A DNA stretch of 23,848 nucleotides, taken from the NCBI GenBank assembly GCA_002403115.1, contig DHHE01000083.1:1-23848 (forward strand). Direction: 5' to 3'. Below are positions 7,659 through 14,965 of the stretch, one piece after another. Source of the stretch: a bacterium UBP2_UBA4780 (GTDB lineage: Bacteria; Edwardsbacteria; AC1; EtOH8). How positions within the stretch are numbered: position 1 is the stretch's first letter; the number at the start of each line of letters is the position of its first letter. Under the pieces are notes generated by a model. That model made no database searches and had not been told where the DNA came from. It worked only from the letters and a program-made list of their open reading frames with translations. Made by a program: the position numbers and the translations under genes.

Positions 7659-8666
7659 ATGACAGAAGTCAACGTCGCCATCGCCGGATGCGGACAGTGG
7701 GGGGTCAACCACGTCCGCACTTTCGCCAACGCCCCGGGCTGCCGCGTTTCCTGGCTGGCCGATACCGATCCCAAGAGGCTGGCCAAAGCCCGGGAGCTGG
7801 CCCGCGGGGCCAAGACCGCCCCGGAGCTGGAGGCCGCGCTCAAGGACGAATCGGTCCAGGCCTGCGTCATCGCCACCAACTCAGAATCCCACCACGCTCT
7901 GGCCAGGAAGGCCCTGGAGGCCGGCAAGCACGTTCTGGTGGAGAAGCCCCTGGCCCTCAGCGCCAAAGAGGCCGGGGAGCTGGTCGAAATCGCCGGGAGA
8001 AAGGGCTTGGTGCTGATGGTCGGCCACCTGCTGCTCTACCATCCGGCGGTCAACTACCTCAAGGGCCTGCTGGACAAGGGGGAGCTGGGCCAGATACTTT
8101 ACCTTTACTCGGTAAGGGTGAACCTGGGCGCCATCCGCCGGAACGAGAACGCCCTGTGGAGCCTGGCCCCGCACGACATCTCGGTGATGCTCTACCTGAC
8201 GGGCCAGCAGCCAACCAGGGCCATCGCCAACGGGAAATGCTTCCTGCAGAAGGGCATCGAGGACGTGGTCTTCTTCTCCCTGGATTTCCCTGGCGGCCAG
8301 GTGGCCCACGCCCAGGTGTCGTGGCTGGACCCCCACAAGATCCGCAAGTTCACGGTGGTGGGCGCCAGGAAGATGGCGGCCTTCGATGACATGGAGGCCA
8401 CCGAGAAGATCAAATTGTACGACAAGGGGGTAAACCAGGAGATCCGTTACGGCAGCTACGACGAGGTGCTGACCCTGAGGGAGGGAGACATCAGCATCCC
8501 CTATTTCCGGATGACCGAACCACTGAGGCTGGAGGCCTCCCACTTCCTGGACTGCGTCCGGGACAAAAAGAAGCCGCTGTCGGACGGGGAGAACGGCCTG
8601 GCGGTGGTCAGGATACTGGAGGCCATCACCCAGGCGCTCAAGAGCGGGAAGCCGGTGGAGATCTGA
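7659..8666 (+). CDS. Gfo/Idh/MocA-family dehydrogenase, probable UDP-sugar 3-dehydrogenase (WlbA/WbpB-like)
   Basis: The protein has 335 residues. An N-terminal Rossmann fold carries GCGQWG at 10-15 and the family motif EKP at 95-97. GHLLLYHPAV (near 127) and LAPHDIS with H172 resemble the WlbA/WbpB branch, which oxidises C3 of UDP-GlcNAcA as the first step to diacetylated mannuronic-acid-type sugars. The ATG at 7659 follows ribosome site GAGGGA (7648-7653). It sits after galE and the capsule kinase, which supports a surface-polysaccharide role. The partner aminotransferase and acetyltransferase are not in this window, so the exact substrate is unproven. The family is certain; the WlbA-like subtype is a reading of motifs. 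Confidence 0.88.
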   Translation: MTEVNVAIAGCGQWGVNHVRTFANAPGCRVSWLADTDPKRLAKARELARGAKTAPELEAALKDESVQACVIATNSESHHALARKALEAGKHVLVEKPLALSAKEAGELVEIAGRKGLVLMVGHLLLYHPAVNYLKGLLDKGELGQILYLYSVRVNLGAIRRNENALWSLAPHDISVMLYLTGQQPTRAIANGKCFLQKGIEDVVFFSLDFPGGQVAHAQVSWLDPHKIRKFTVVGARKMAAFDDMEATEKIKLYDKGVNQEIRYGSYDEVLTLREGDISIPYFRMTEPLRLEASHFLDCVRDKKKPLSDGENGLAVVRILEAITQALKSGKPVEI

Positions 8667-8692
8667 GGATCCCCGATGTCCTTGCGGGGTAG

Positions 8693-8717
8693 GGGCCGGC
8701 TGGCGGAGGGCCGGCCC
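8693..8717 (+). terminator. GC hairpin after the dehydrogenase gene
   Basis: GGGCCGGC (8693-8700) and GCCGGCCC (8710-8717) form an 8-base-pair stem with a 9-base loop. No U-tract follows, so it may be a weak terminator or only an mRNA 3'-end structure. It sits 26 bases after the stop and ahead of the next gene's promoters. Confidence 0.4.
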
Positions 8718-8771
8718 TCGCCTTAAGCAGGAGACCCCAATGGTATATACTTATAGCAATGGGTTCCAGCC

Positions 8772-8801
8772 TTGACAGCGGCGCGTGCGGGCTGATATAC
8801 T
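8772..8801 (+). promoter_or_regulatory. Promoter for the LpoA-like lipoprotein gene
   Basis: TTGACA at 8772-8777, an 18-base spacer, then TATACT at 8796-8801 with extended -10 TG at 8793-8794. The start codon is 32 bases downstream, with ribosome site GGAG at 8825-8828. The same TATACTTA octamer also occurs exactly 50 bases upstream (8746-8753) with a poor -35 (TTAAGC at 8723), possibly a second, weaker promoter. Confidence 0.7.
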
Positions 8802-8832
8802 TAACCTTTCTAAAAGCAACGATCGGAGAGAT

Positions 8833-10599
8833 ATGATCAGGCCACTTCGCTACGCCGTCCTGGCCCTGGGGCTGGCGGCGGCCGGGTGCTCCCACCTAAA
8901 GCCAGCGGTCGACAGGGAACCGTCCCGGCCCGAGGCCCCGGCGGTGCCAGAGGCGGAAGAGAGGAAGGCCAAGGCGCTCCTGGACGAGGGCTGGCGGCTC
9001 TACGGCCAGCGGATGCACGCCGAGGCGGTGGACAAGGCCCAGGAGATGCTGGCCAAGCATCCCAAGTCGTCCCTGGTCCCCGAGGCCATGTACCTGACCG
9101 CCCGAAGCCGGTTCGACCAGGGGCAGAACGACCTGGCCATGCAGAGCGCCCAGAAACTGGTGGGCCAGTTCCCCCAGTCCGACCGCGCGGCCCTGGCCCG
9201 CAAGGTGATCGGGGACTGCCTCCTGGCCAGACAGGACTACATCAAGGCCGGCCAGCAATATCTGGAGGGGCTGGCCGCCGCCCGGACACCCGAGGAACGG
9301 GAGTCCATCCGCCTGCCGCTGGGGGCGCTGATCGAGGAGAATCTTTTAGCCGGGGAGATGCGGGTGCTCTACCGCAAGTACCACCAATCCGACGCCGCCC
9401 CGGCCCTGGGGATCAAGCTGGCCAGGATGGAACTGGACGCCAAGAACAACGACGAGGCCAAGAAGGTCCTGTCGGAGCTGGTCAAGAAGTATCCCCAGAC
9501 GGTGGAGGCCGAGCAGGCCGGCGCCATGCTGGCCGCCCTGGCCGAGAAAAGGGAAGCGCCGGGACCGGCCGAACCGCCCCGGATCGGCCTGCTGGCCCCG
9601 CTTTCCGGCAAGTACAGCGAATACGGACTGTCTGTCAGGGACGGGGTGGAACTGGCCGTCAGCGAATACAACCTCAAGGCTTCGCAGAAGGTCAGGCTTT
9701 TCGTGGAGGACACCAAGGGGGACATGGTGGACGCGGTGCGCTCGGCCTCCAAGCTGATCGACTCCACCAAGGTGATGGGGCTGCTGGGCGAGGTGCTCTC
9801 CGGGCCGACCATCGCCGCGGCCGCGGTGGCCAATGTCCGCCAAGTGCCCATTCTCTCGCCCACGGCCATGGAGGAGCGCATCGCAGGGCTGGGGCCTTAC
9901 GTTTTCCAGCTGACCCAGAGCACCAGCTGGCAGGGCGCCAGCCTGGCCGCCTACGCGGTCAGGAAGCTGGGCCTTTCCAGCCTGGCGGTCTTCTACCCCA
10001 ACGAGACCAGCGCCGAGGCCACCGCCCAGGCCTTCCGGGACCAGGCGGCCAAGGAGGGCGGCAAGGTGCTGGTCATCCAGTCGTACGAGCCGGGCACCAC
10101 CGATTTCAAGGAACAGATCGAGAAGCTGAAAGCGGCCAAGATCCAGGCCCTGTTCATCCCGGCCCCGCCCGGGGACATCGTCATGATCGCGCCCCAGCTG
10201 GCCTATCACCAGGTCAAGGTCCAGCTGCTGGGCCACGAGGCCTGGGCCGACCCCAAGGTGCTGTCCCACGGCGAGGTCTACGTCGAAGGGGCCATTCTGG
10301 CGACGCTCTCGCCCGGCTCCGGCCTGGCCCAGGCCGCCCAGGCCTTCGAGCAGGCCTACAAGAAGCGCCACAACAAGGCGCCCTCCAAGCAGGCGGCCCA
10401 GGGCTACGACGCGGCCAAGATCATGCTGGAAGCGCTGCGCCGGAACCCGGCCACCCCGGACGACCTGCGGGCCGAGCTGATGGCCACCGGGTCGTTCACC
10501 AAGGGCGGGGCCGGGTACATATCCTACGGCAAGGCCGGCGCCCAGCCCAAGGCCCAGTTCAAGACCATCAGGAACAAGAAGGTGGTGGAGCTGGAGTAG
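8833..10599 (+). CDS. LpoA-like lipoprotein: TPR region plus periplasmic-binding-protein fold
   Basis: The protein has 588 residues from ATG 8833, chosen because it puts a lipoprotein signal (LALGLAAAGC, lipidated Cys19) at the N-terminus and fits the ribosome site. A longer reading from 8785 would overlap the promoter. About 35-230 hold TPR-like helices (for example AEAVDKAQEMLAKHPKS and QNDLAMQSAQKLVGQFPQS). From residue 250, RIGLLAPLSGKYSEYG opens a type-I periplasmic binding protein fold of the branched-chain amino-acid receptor class, running to the end. TPR plus this fold on a lipoprotein is the layout of LpoA-type penicillin-binding-protein activators; a stand-alone ABC substrate receptor is the alternative. 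No permease genes are adjacent, which favours the first. The ligand is unknown. Confidence 0.85.
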   Translation: MIRPLRYAVLALGLAAAGCSHLKPAVDREPSRPEAPAVPEAEERKAKALLDEGWRLYGQRMHAEAVDKAQEMLAKHPKSSLVPEAMYLTARSRFDQGQNDLAMQSAQKLVGQFPQSDRAALARKVIGDCLLARQDYIKAGQQYLEGLAAARTPEERESIRLPLGALIEENLLAGEMRVLYRKYHQSDAAPALGIKLARMELDAKNNDEAKKVLSELVKKYPQTVEAEQAGAMLAALAEKREAPGPAEPPRIGLLAPLSGKYSEYGLSVRDGVELAVSEYNLKASQKVRLFVEDTKGDMVDAVRSASKLIDSTKVMGLLGEVLSGPTIAAAAVANVRQVPILSPTAMEERIAGLGPYVFQLTQSTSWQGASLAAYAVRKLGLSSLAVFYPNETSAEATAQAFRDQAAKEGGKVLVIQSYEPGTTDFKEQIEKLKAAKIQALFIPAPPGDIVMIAPQLAYHQVKVQLLGHEAWADPKVLSHGEVYVEGAILATLSPGSGLAQAAQAFEQAYKKRHNKAPSKQAAQGYDAAKIMLEALRRNPATPDDLRAELMATGSFTKGGAGYISYGKAGAQPKAQFKTIRNKKVVELE

Positions 10600-10608
10600 A
10601 TCCAGGGT

Positions 10609-10709
10609 CTTAACCGCAGAGAACGCTGAGATTCAACCGAAAGGTTCTATGGGAACCAATAAGATCCGGCAGCGAAAAAGAGGACCTCTTCGCGGGCTTT
10701 GCGGTTGAG
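10609..10709. repeat. Long imperfect intergenic palindrome of a second type
   Basis: Left arm 10609-10632 (CTTAACCGCAGAGAACGCTG...) and right arm 10686-10709 (...GCGGGCTTTGCGGTTGAG) are imperfect reverse complements. Between them are nested small hairpins: AACC-GAAA-GGTT at 10635-10646 (GNRA-like loop), GGTTC/GAACC at 10643-10657, and AAGAGG/CCTCTT around 10678-10690. The element fills the gap before holB. The resemblance to dispersed ACCGCAGAG...-type repeats of other genomes is from memory. Confidence 0.6.
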
Positions 10710-10724
10710 GCCGGACGACGTGAA

Positions 10725-11807
10725 ATGCTCTTCGACAACCTGATCGGCCAGGAGGTGGCCAAGCGCACCATCAGGCGGGCCTGGGACGAGGGCCGGCTGG
10801 CCGGGAGCTACCTGTTCTACGGGCCGGACGGGGTGGGCAAGGAGGCGGCGGCCATGGACCTGGCCCGGGCGGTCAACTGCGGGGCGGAGGACAAGCCCTG
10901 CCGGACCTGCTCCAGCTGCCGGCGCATCTCCACCTACCAGCACCCGGACTTTCACTACCTGGCGCCGGTGCCGCACTCCAGCTCGGAGTCGGAGCGCCGC
11001 AAGATAGCCGAGGAGGTGGCCGAGCAGCTCAAGGACAAGGCCGCCCAGCCGCACCGGCCGCTGGCCTTCGACCGGCCGACGGCCATCACCATCGACGACA
11101 TCAGGGACCTGAAGCGCGGCCTGTCACTGCACCCCTACGAGGGCGGCCGCCAGGCCGCCCTCGTCGCCCGGGCCGACCGGATGACCGAGGAGGCGTCCAA
11201 CGCCTTCCTCAAGATGCTGGAGGAGCCGTCGCCGTCAAGCATCTTCATCCTGGTGAGCGACCGGCCCAACATCCTGCTGCCGACCATCGTCTCACGCTGC
11301 CAGAAGGTCAGGTTCGACCTGCTGCCGGCCGGGGCCATCGAGGCCCATCTCCTGCACAACCACAACCTGCCCGAGGTCGAGGCCAGGCTGATGGCCGACC
11401 TGGCCGGGGGCAGCCTGGGCCGGGCCCTGGAGATGCTGGAACAGGGCTTCTGGGAGGAGCGGGACCTGGCCTGGACCCTGCTGGAGAGCGCGGCCGCCGG
11501 GGATTACTTCGGGCTGATGAACGGCATCGGCCAGGCGGCCGACCAGCGGGGCAAGCCGGAGCGGCTGTTGAGCCTGGTCCAGGAGGTGGTTTCGGACATG
11601 CTCCACCTGCGCCATGGGCGGTCAATCGTCAACGCCGACCGCTCCGACCGGCTGAGGACTCTGGAGCTGGGTTTCGGGAACGGGGGTCTGGACGCCTTGG
11701 CGGGGCGGCTGGAAAGGGCCAAGGCGGGGCTGAAGCAGAACGTCACCCCGAGGCTTTGCCTGATAACGGCCCTGGCCGGCCGGCCGGGCGGATCGCCGGA
11801 ACTTTGA
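10725..11807 (+). CDS. holB: DNA polymerase III delta' subunit
   Basis: The protein has 360 residues and is the clamp-loader AAA+ subunit delta'. The N-terminal LFDNLIGQEVAKRTI stretch is typical of DnaX/HolB. The P-loop GPDGVGKE at 33-40 carries Glu in place of Ser/Thr after Lys39, as in delta' proteins that do not hydrolyse ATP. A zinc module C52-x6-C59-x2-C62-x2-C65 follows. FLKMLEEPS and the SRC motif (VSRCQKV) complete the AAA+ core. The C-terminal part is the helical collar domain. Translation starts at ATG 10725 with only a weak ribosome site, directly after a 100-base palindrome. The neighbours ricT and metG reproduce an order known from Bacillus. A DnaX (tau/gamma) identity is less likely because the P-loop is degenerate and the chain is short. 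Confidence 0.93.
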   Translation: MLFDNLIGQEVAKRTIRRAWDEGRLAGSYLFYGPDGVGKEAAAMDLARAVNCGAEDKPCRTCSSCRRISTYQHPDFHYLAPVPHSSSESERRKIAEEVAEQLKDKAAQPHRPLAFDRPTAITIDDIRDLKRGLSLHPYEGGRQAALVARADRMTEEASNAFLKMLEEPSPSSIFILVSDRPNILLPTIVSRCQKVRFDLLPAGAIEAHLLHNHNLPEVEARLMADLAGGSLGRALEMLEQGFWEERDLAWTLLESAAAGDYFGLMNGIGQAADQRGKPERLLSLVQEVVSDMLHLRHGRSIVNADRSDRLRTLELGFGNGGLDALAGRLERAKAGLKQNVTPRLCLITALAGRPGGSPEL

Positions 11808-11881
11808 CGGCAGGAGTCAGGGGACCAGGGAGAACGGGTAAAGGCAACGCCGGACGGTGAGCGCCGTGGACATGCCCGGAG

Positions 11882-11899
11882 CCGCGCCCGAAGGCGCGG
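11882..11899 (+). other. Small GC hairpin between holB and ricT
   Basis: CCGCGCC (11882-11888), loop CGAA, GGCGCGG (11893-11899): a perfect 7-base-pair stem 34 bases before the ricT start. There is no U-tract directly after it. It could attenuate, separate or stabilise the two messages; its role is unknown. Confidence 0.4.
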
Positions 11900-11933
11900 A
11901 CACACCGGCTGTAGAATTTTCGGAAAAGAAGAG

Positions 11934-12728
11934 ATGAGCGAGAATGCCCTGATAGCGGTCAAGCTCAAGGACGCCAAGGGGAGGTATTACGCCAACCCCC
12001 AGGGGCTGAGCCTGGTGCCCGGGGAGCTGGTGGTGGTCAACCATGACAACAGCATGGAGGTGGGGGTGGTCAGCCGGGAGCGGACCATCGAGACCCGGAA
12101 GCCGGCCGCGTCCGGCGAGATCCTGCGCAAGGCCGGAGACGAGGAGCTGAACCGGCTGCAGGCAAACCGCCGCCGGGAGGAGGAGGCCTACTGGGCGTGC
12201 CTGGAGCTGGTCGGCAAGCACGAGCTGCAGATGAGCCTGGTGGACGTCGAGGCCCGCTACGACGGCTCCAAGCTGACCTTCTTCTTCACCGCCGATAAAC
12301 GGGTGGACTTTCGCGGGCTGGTGCGGGACCTGGCCACCATGTTCAAGGGCAGGATAGAGATGCGCCAGATCGGGGTGCGGGACGAGGCCCGCAAGGTGGG
12401 GGGCTTCGGCATGTGCGGCCGTGAGCTGTGCTGCGTCACCTGGCTTCGCGAGTTCGAACCCATCACCCTGAAGATGGCCAAGGAGCAGAACCTGTCCATG
12501 ACCTCCAACAAGATGCTGGGACTGTGCGGCCGGCTGATGTGCTGCCTGATGTACGAGGACGCGTTCTACCAGGAGACGGCCCGGGACATGCCGCGGGTGG
12601 GCTCGGTGGTCAGGACCCCCAAGGGCAAGGGAACTGTCTACAAGGTGGACATCTTCCACCGGAAGGTGCATGTCAGATTCGCGGAGGGCCACGCAGAATT
12701 CGAGGTTTCGGAGATCAGCGAGCCCTGA
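11934..12728 (+). CDS. ricT: PSP1-domain protein RicT (YaaT)
   Basis: The protein has 264 residues of the PSP1 family. The Cys-rich core is clear: GMCGRELCC with C161, C166 and C167, and LGLCGRLMCC with C198, C203 and C204. In Bacillus subtilis, RicT joins RicA and RicF in an iron-sulfur-bearing complex that assists RNase Y-dependent mRNA maturation and affects sporulation, competence and biofilm formation. The cysteines needed for a cluster are all present here, so cluster binding is likely. The ATG at 11934 follows a purine-rich AAGAAGAG. Position between holB and metG matches the Bacillus context. No RicA or RicF homologue lies in this window, so a complete Ric complex cannot be claimed. 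Confidence 0.93.
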   Translation: MSENALIAVKLKDAKGRYYANPQGLSLVPGELVVVNHDNSMEVGVVSRERTIETRKPAASGEILRKAGDEELNRLQANRRREEEAYWACLELVGKHELQMSLVDVEARYDGSKLTFFFTADKRVDFRGLVRDLATMFKGRIEMRQIGVRDEARKVGGFGMCGRELCCVTWLREFEPITLKMAKEQNLSMTSNKMLGLCGRLMCCLMYEDAFYQETARDMPRVGSVVRTPKGKGTVYKVDIFHRKVHVRFAEGHAEFEVSEISEP

Positions 12729-12737
12729 CCCCCTTTT

Positions 12738-12799
12738 ACTGATTACACTGATTTGCCGAATCATAACTCAGCGTAATCATTCTTAATCTGCGTAATCAA
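12738..12799. repeat. Imperfect intergenic palindrome (copy 2) overlapping the metG ribosome site
   Basis: Left arm 12738-12765 (ACTGATTACACTGATTTG...) and right arm 12772-12799 (...TTAATCTGCGTAATCAA) are imperfect reverse complements. The right arm runs into AAGG at 12798-12801, the best ribosome site for metG. GATTACACTGATTT at 12741-12754 differs by one base from 23132-23145 in copy 3. Confidence 0.68.
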
Positions 12800-12811
12800 G
12801 GCAGACAAATT

Positions 12812-14788
12812 ATGAACGCCTACTATATAACCACCGCCATCCCCTACGTCAACGCCAGGCCCCACGTGGGCTTTGCCCTGGAGATAGTCCAGGCCGACGC
12901 CCTGGCCCGCTACCAGCGCCTGTTCGGCCGGGACGCCCGCTTCCTGACCGGCACCGACGACAACAGCCTGACCAACGTCCAGGCCGCCGAGCGCGAGGGG
13001 GTGCCGGTGGCCGAGCTGGTGGCCAGAAACGCCAAATCCTTCGAGGCACTCAAGGACCAGCTCAATCTGTCCCACGACGACTTCATCCGCACCAGCACCG
13101 AGGAGCGCCACCGCCGCGGGGTGGTGAAGCTGTGGCGGGCCTGCGAGGCCGCCGGGGACATCTACAAGAAGCGCTACCAGGGCCTGTACTGCGTGGGCTG
13201 CGAGCAGTTCTACACCCCGGACGAGCTGGCCGACGGAAAGTGCCCGGATCACGGCACCGAGCCGGAATCCATCGAGGAAGAGAATTACTTCTTCCGGCTG
13301 TCGAGATACCAGGGGCAGCTGGAGCAGCTTATAGAATCCGACGCCTACCACATCGTTCCGAAGACACGCAAGAACGAGGTGCTGTCGTTCATCCGCAGCG
13401 GGCTGCAGGATTTCTCCGTCTCGCGCTCGATTCAGCGGGCCAAGGGATGGGGCATACAGGTCCCGGACGATCCCTCGCAGGTGGTCTACGTCTGGTTCGA
13501 CGCCCTGTCCAACTACATCAACGCCCTGGGCTACGCCGACCAGGGGCCGCTCTACCGGAAATACTGGACGGAGTGCCCGGAGCGGGTGCACGTCATCGGC
13601 AAAGGCATAATACGCTTCCACGCCGTCTACTGGCCGGCCATGCTGCTGTCGGCCGGGGTTCCCCTGCCTCACAAGCTGCTGGTGCACGGCTACATCACCA
13701 TCAACGGGCAGAAGATGTCCAAGAGCCTGGGCAACGTGGTCGAGCCGGAGGCGGCCGCCGCCCGTTACGGATCCGACCAGTTGAGGTATTACCTGCTCTC
13801 CGAGGTCTCCACCACCGGGGACGGCGACTACAGCGACGCCCGCATGGCCCAGCGGATCAACTCGGACCTGGCCAACGACTACGGCAACCTGGCCAGCCGG
13901 ATCTTCAAGATGGTCGAGTCATACTGCGGGGGCTTGGTCCCCGAAGTTACGAAGATGCGACATGACGACCAGGAATTGAAATCGCTGGCACTGGGGCTCG
14001 GGGACAAAGTCGAGGGCCTGGTGGAGCAGTTCGACCTCAACGGCGCCCTGTCCGCGGTGATGGACACGGTCAAGGCCACCAACCGATACGTGGAGTCGAA
14101 CGCGCCGTGGAAGCTGTTCAAACAGGGGGACCAGGAGCGGATAGACACGGTGCTGAACACCGCGGCCGAGACGCTGCGGGTCTGCTCCCTGCTGCTTTAC
14201 CCGGCCATGCCGGGAAAGTGCAAACAGTTGCTAGACCAGCTGGGGACCGACGGCGAGCCGTCTTTGGAGCAGGCGAAGACATGGGGGTTGGTCAGGCCGG
14301 GGACAAGGGTGGCGGTCGGCGAGCCCCTGTTCCCGAGGATAGACGCCAAAACGACCCTTCGACTTCGCTCAGGGCTGGAAAAAGAAGGCGGAAAACGAAT
14401 GGAGGAAGAGTCGAAAACGAAGGAAGAAGTAAAAAGTGAGAAGGAAAACGTCCTATCCGGCGAGGAGCTGGTGGACATCGACTACTTCAAGAAGGTGAAG
14501 CTTCGCACCGCCGACGTCATCTCGGCCGAGAAGGTGGAAGGGGCCGACAAGCTGTTAAGGCTTCAGATCCGTATCGGCGAGGATACCAGGCAGATACTGG
14601 CCGGCATCGCCCAGTGGTACCCGCCGGAGTCTTTAGTCGGGAAGCAGATCGTGGTGGTGGCCAACCTCAAGCCGGCCAGGATCCGGGGCCTGGAGTCCAA
14701 CGGCATGCTGCTGGCGGCCCAGGATCAGGAGGGGGTGGTCATACTGACGCCGGAGCGGAGGACGGAAAGCGGCAGCAGGATAAAATAA
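12812..14788 (+). CDS. metG: Methionyl-tRNA synthetase with C-terminal tRNA-binding domain
   Basis: The protein has 658 residues and charges tRNA-Met with methionine. The class-I signature is PYVNARPHVGF with H18-V-G-F21, a variant of HIGH. KMSKS is at 301-305. One zinc knuckle, C127-x2-C130...C144-x2-H147, marks the single-knuckle bacterial type. The anticodon-binding helical domain follows. After a Lys/Glu-rich linker, residues from about 554 (VDIDYFKKVKLRTADV...) form the EMAP/Trbp111-like OB domain that makes MetRS a dimer. The linker contains a 20-base dispersed repeat (14355-14374), translated in frame as TLRLRSG. ATG 12812 follows AAGG at 12798-12801, inside the arm of a palindrome. 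Confidence 0.96.
   Translation: MNAYYITTAIPYVNARPHVGFALEIVQADALARYQRLFGRDARFLTGTDDNSLTNVQAAEREGVPVAELVARNAKSFEALKDQLNLSHDDFIRTSTEERHRRGVVKLWRACEAAGDIYKKRYQGLYCVGCEQFYTPDELADGKCPDHGTEPESIEEENYFFRLSRYQGQLEQLIESDAYHIVPKTRKNEVLSFIRSGLQDFSVSRSIQRAKGWGIQVPDDPSQVVYVWFDALSNYINALGYADQGPLYRKYWTECPERVHVIGKGIIRFHAVYWPAMLLSAGVPLPHKLLVHGYITINGQKMSKSLGNVVEPEAAAARYGSDQLRYYLLSEVSTTGDGDYSDARMAQRINSDLANDYGNLASRIFKMVESYCGGLVPEVTKMRHDDQELKSLALGLGDKVEGLVEQFDLNGALSAVMDTVKATNRYVESNAPWKLFKQGDQERIDTVLNTAAETLRVCSLLLYPAMPGKCKQLLDQLGTDGEPSLEQAKTWGLVRPGTRVAVGEPLFPRIDAKTTLRLRSGLEKEGGKRMEEESKTKEEVKSEKENVLSGEELVDIDYFKKVKLRTADVISAEKVEGADKLLRLQIRIGEDTRQILAGIAQWYPPESLVGKQIVVVANLKPARIRGLESNGMLLAAQDQEGVVILTPERRTESGSRIK
14355..14374 (+). 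repeat. Short dispersed-type repeat inside metG
   Basis: The 20-base string CCCTTCGACTTCGCTCAGGG lies in the coding region for the metG linker and keeps the frame. From memory, this string and its reverse complement recur between genes, and occasionally within them, in genomes of several phyla. I noticed no second copy in this window. Confidence 0.55.
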
Positions 14789-14817
14789 GGCGCAGCCTAA
14801 GGAAGCGATCGCTAACC

Positions 14818-14900
14818 AAAAGAAGCCCCGCAGCTGGTCGTCGAGCGGACTTGTGATGAGCAAGGCCGAATCAGTCGAGACGCTGCGGGGCCGGTTCTTT
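14818..14900. terminator. Bidirectional terminator-like structure with a 47-base apical region
   Basis: A perfect 10-base-pair stem, GCCCCGCAGC (14825-14834) with GCTGCGGGGC (14882-14891), is extended by AAAGAA (14819-14824) pairing with TTCTTT (14895-14900) across a 3-base bulge. On the plus strand it ends in TTCTTT and can stop metG transcription. On the minus strand it ends in TTCTTTTGG and can stop the convergent kinase gene. The 47-base loop (14835-14881) is far longer than usual and holds further pairings such as CTTG/CAAG or GACT/AGTC. Confidence 0.6.
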
Positions 14901-14965
14901 GATCCGATTGTTATGATCTGTTAAAAGCTGGATCTTGGCGTTTCGGGCATTTCGGCGGGAAATCG

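Noticed and set aside
14804..14813. Perfect palindrome AGCGATCGCT containing the cyanobacterial HIP1 octamer
   Set aside because: A single copy was noticed and no other cyanobacterial feature is present, so it is most likely chance.
14835..14881. Hammerhead-like core (TGATGAG ... CGAA) in the loop of the terminator structure
   Set aside because: The base before TGATGA is G, not the required C; the helix arrangement does not place a cleavage site, and the A-U pair next to GAA is missing.
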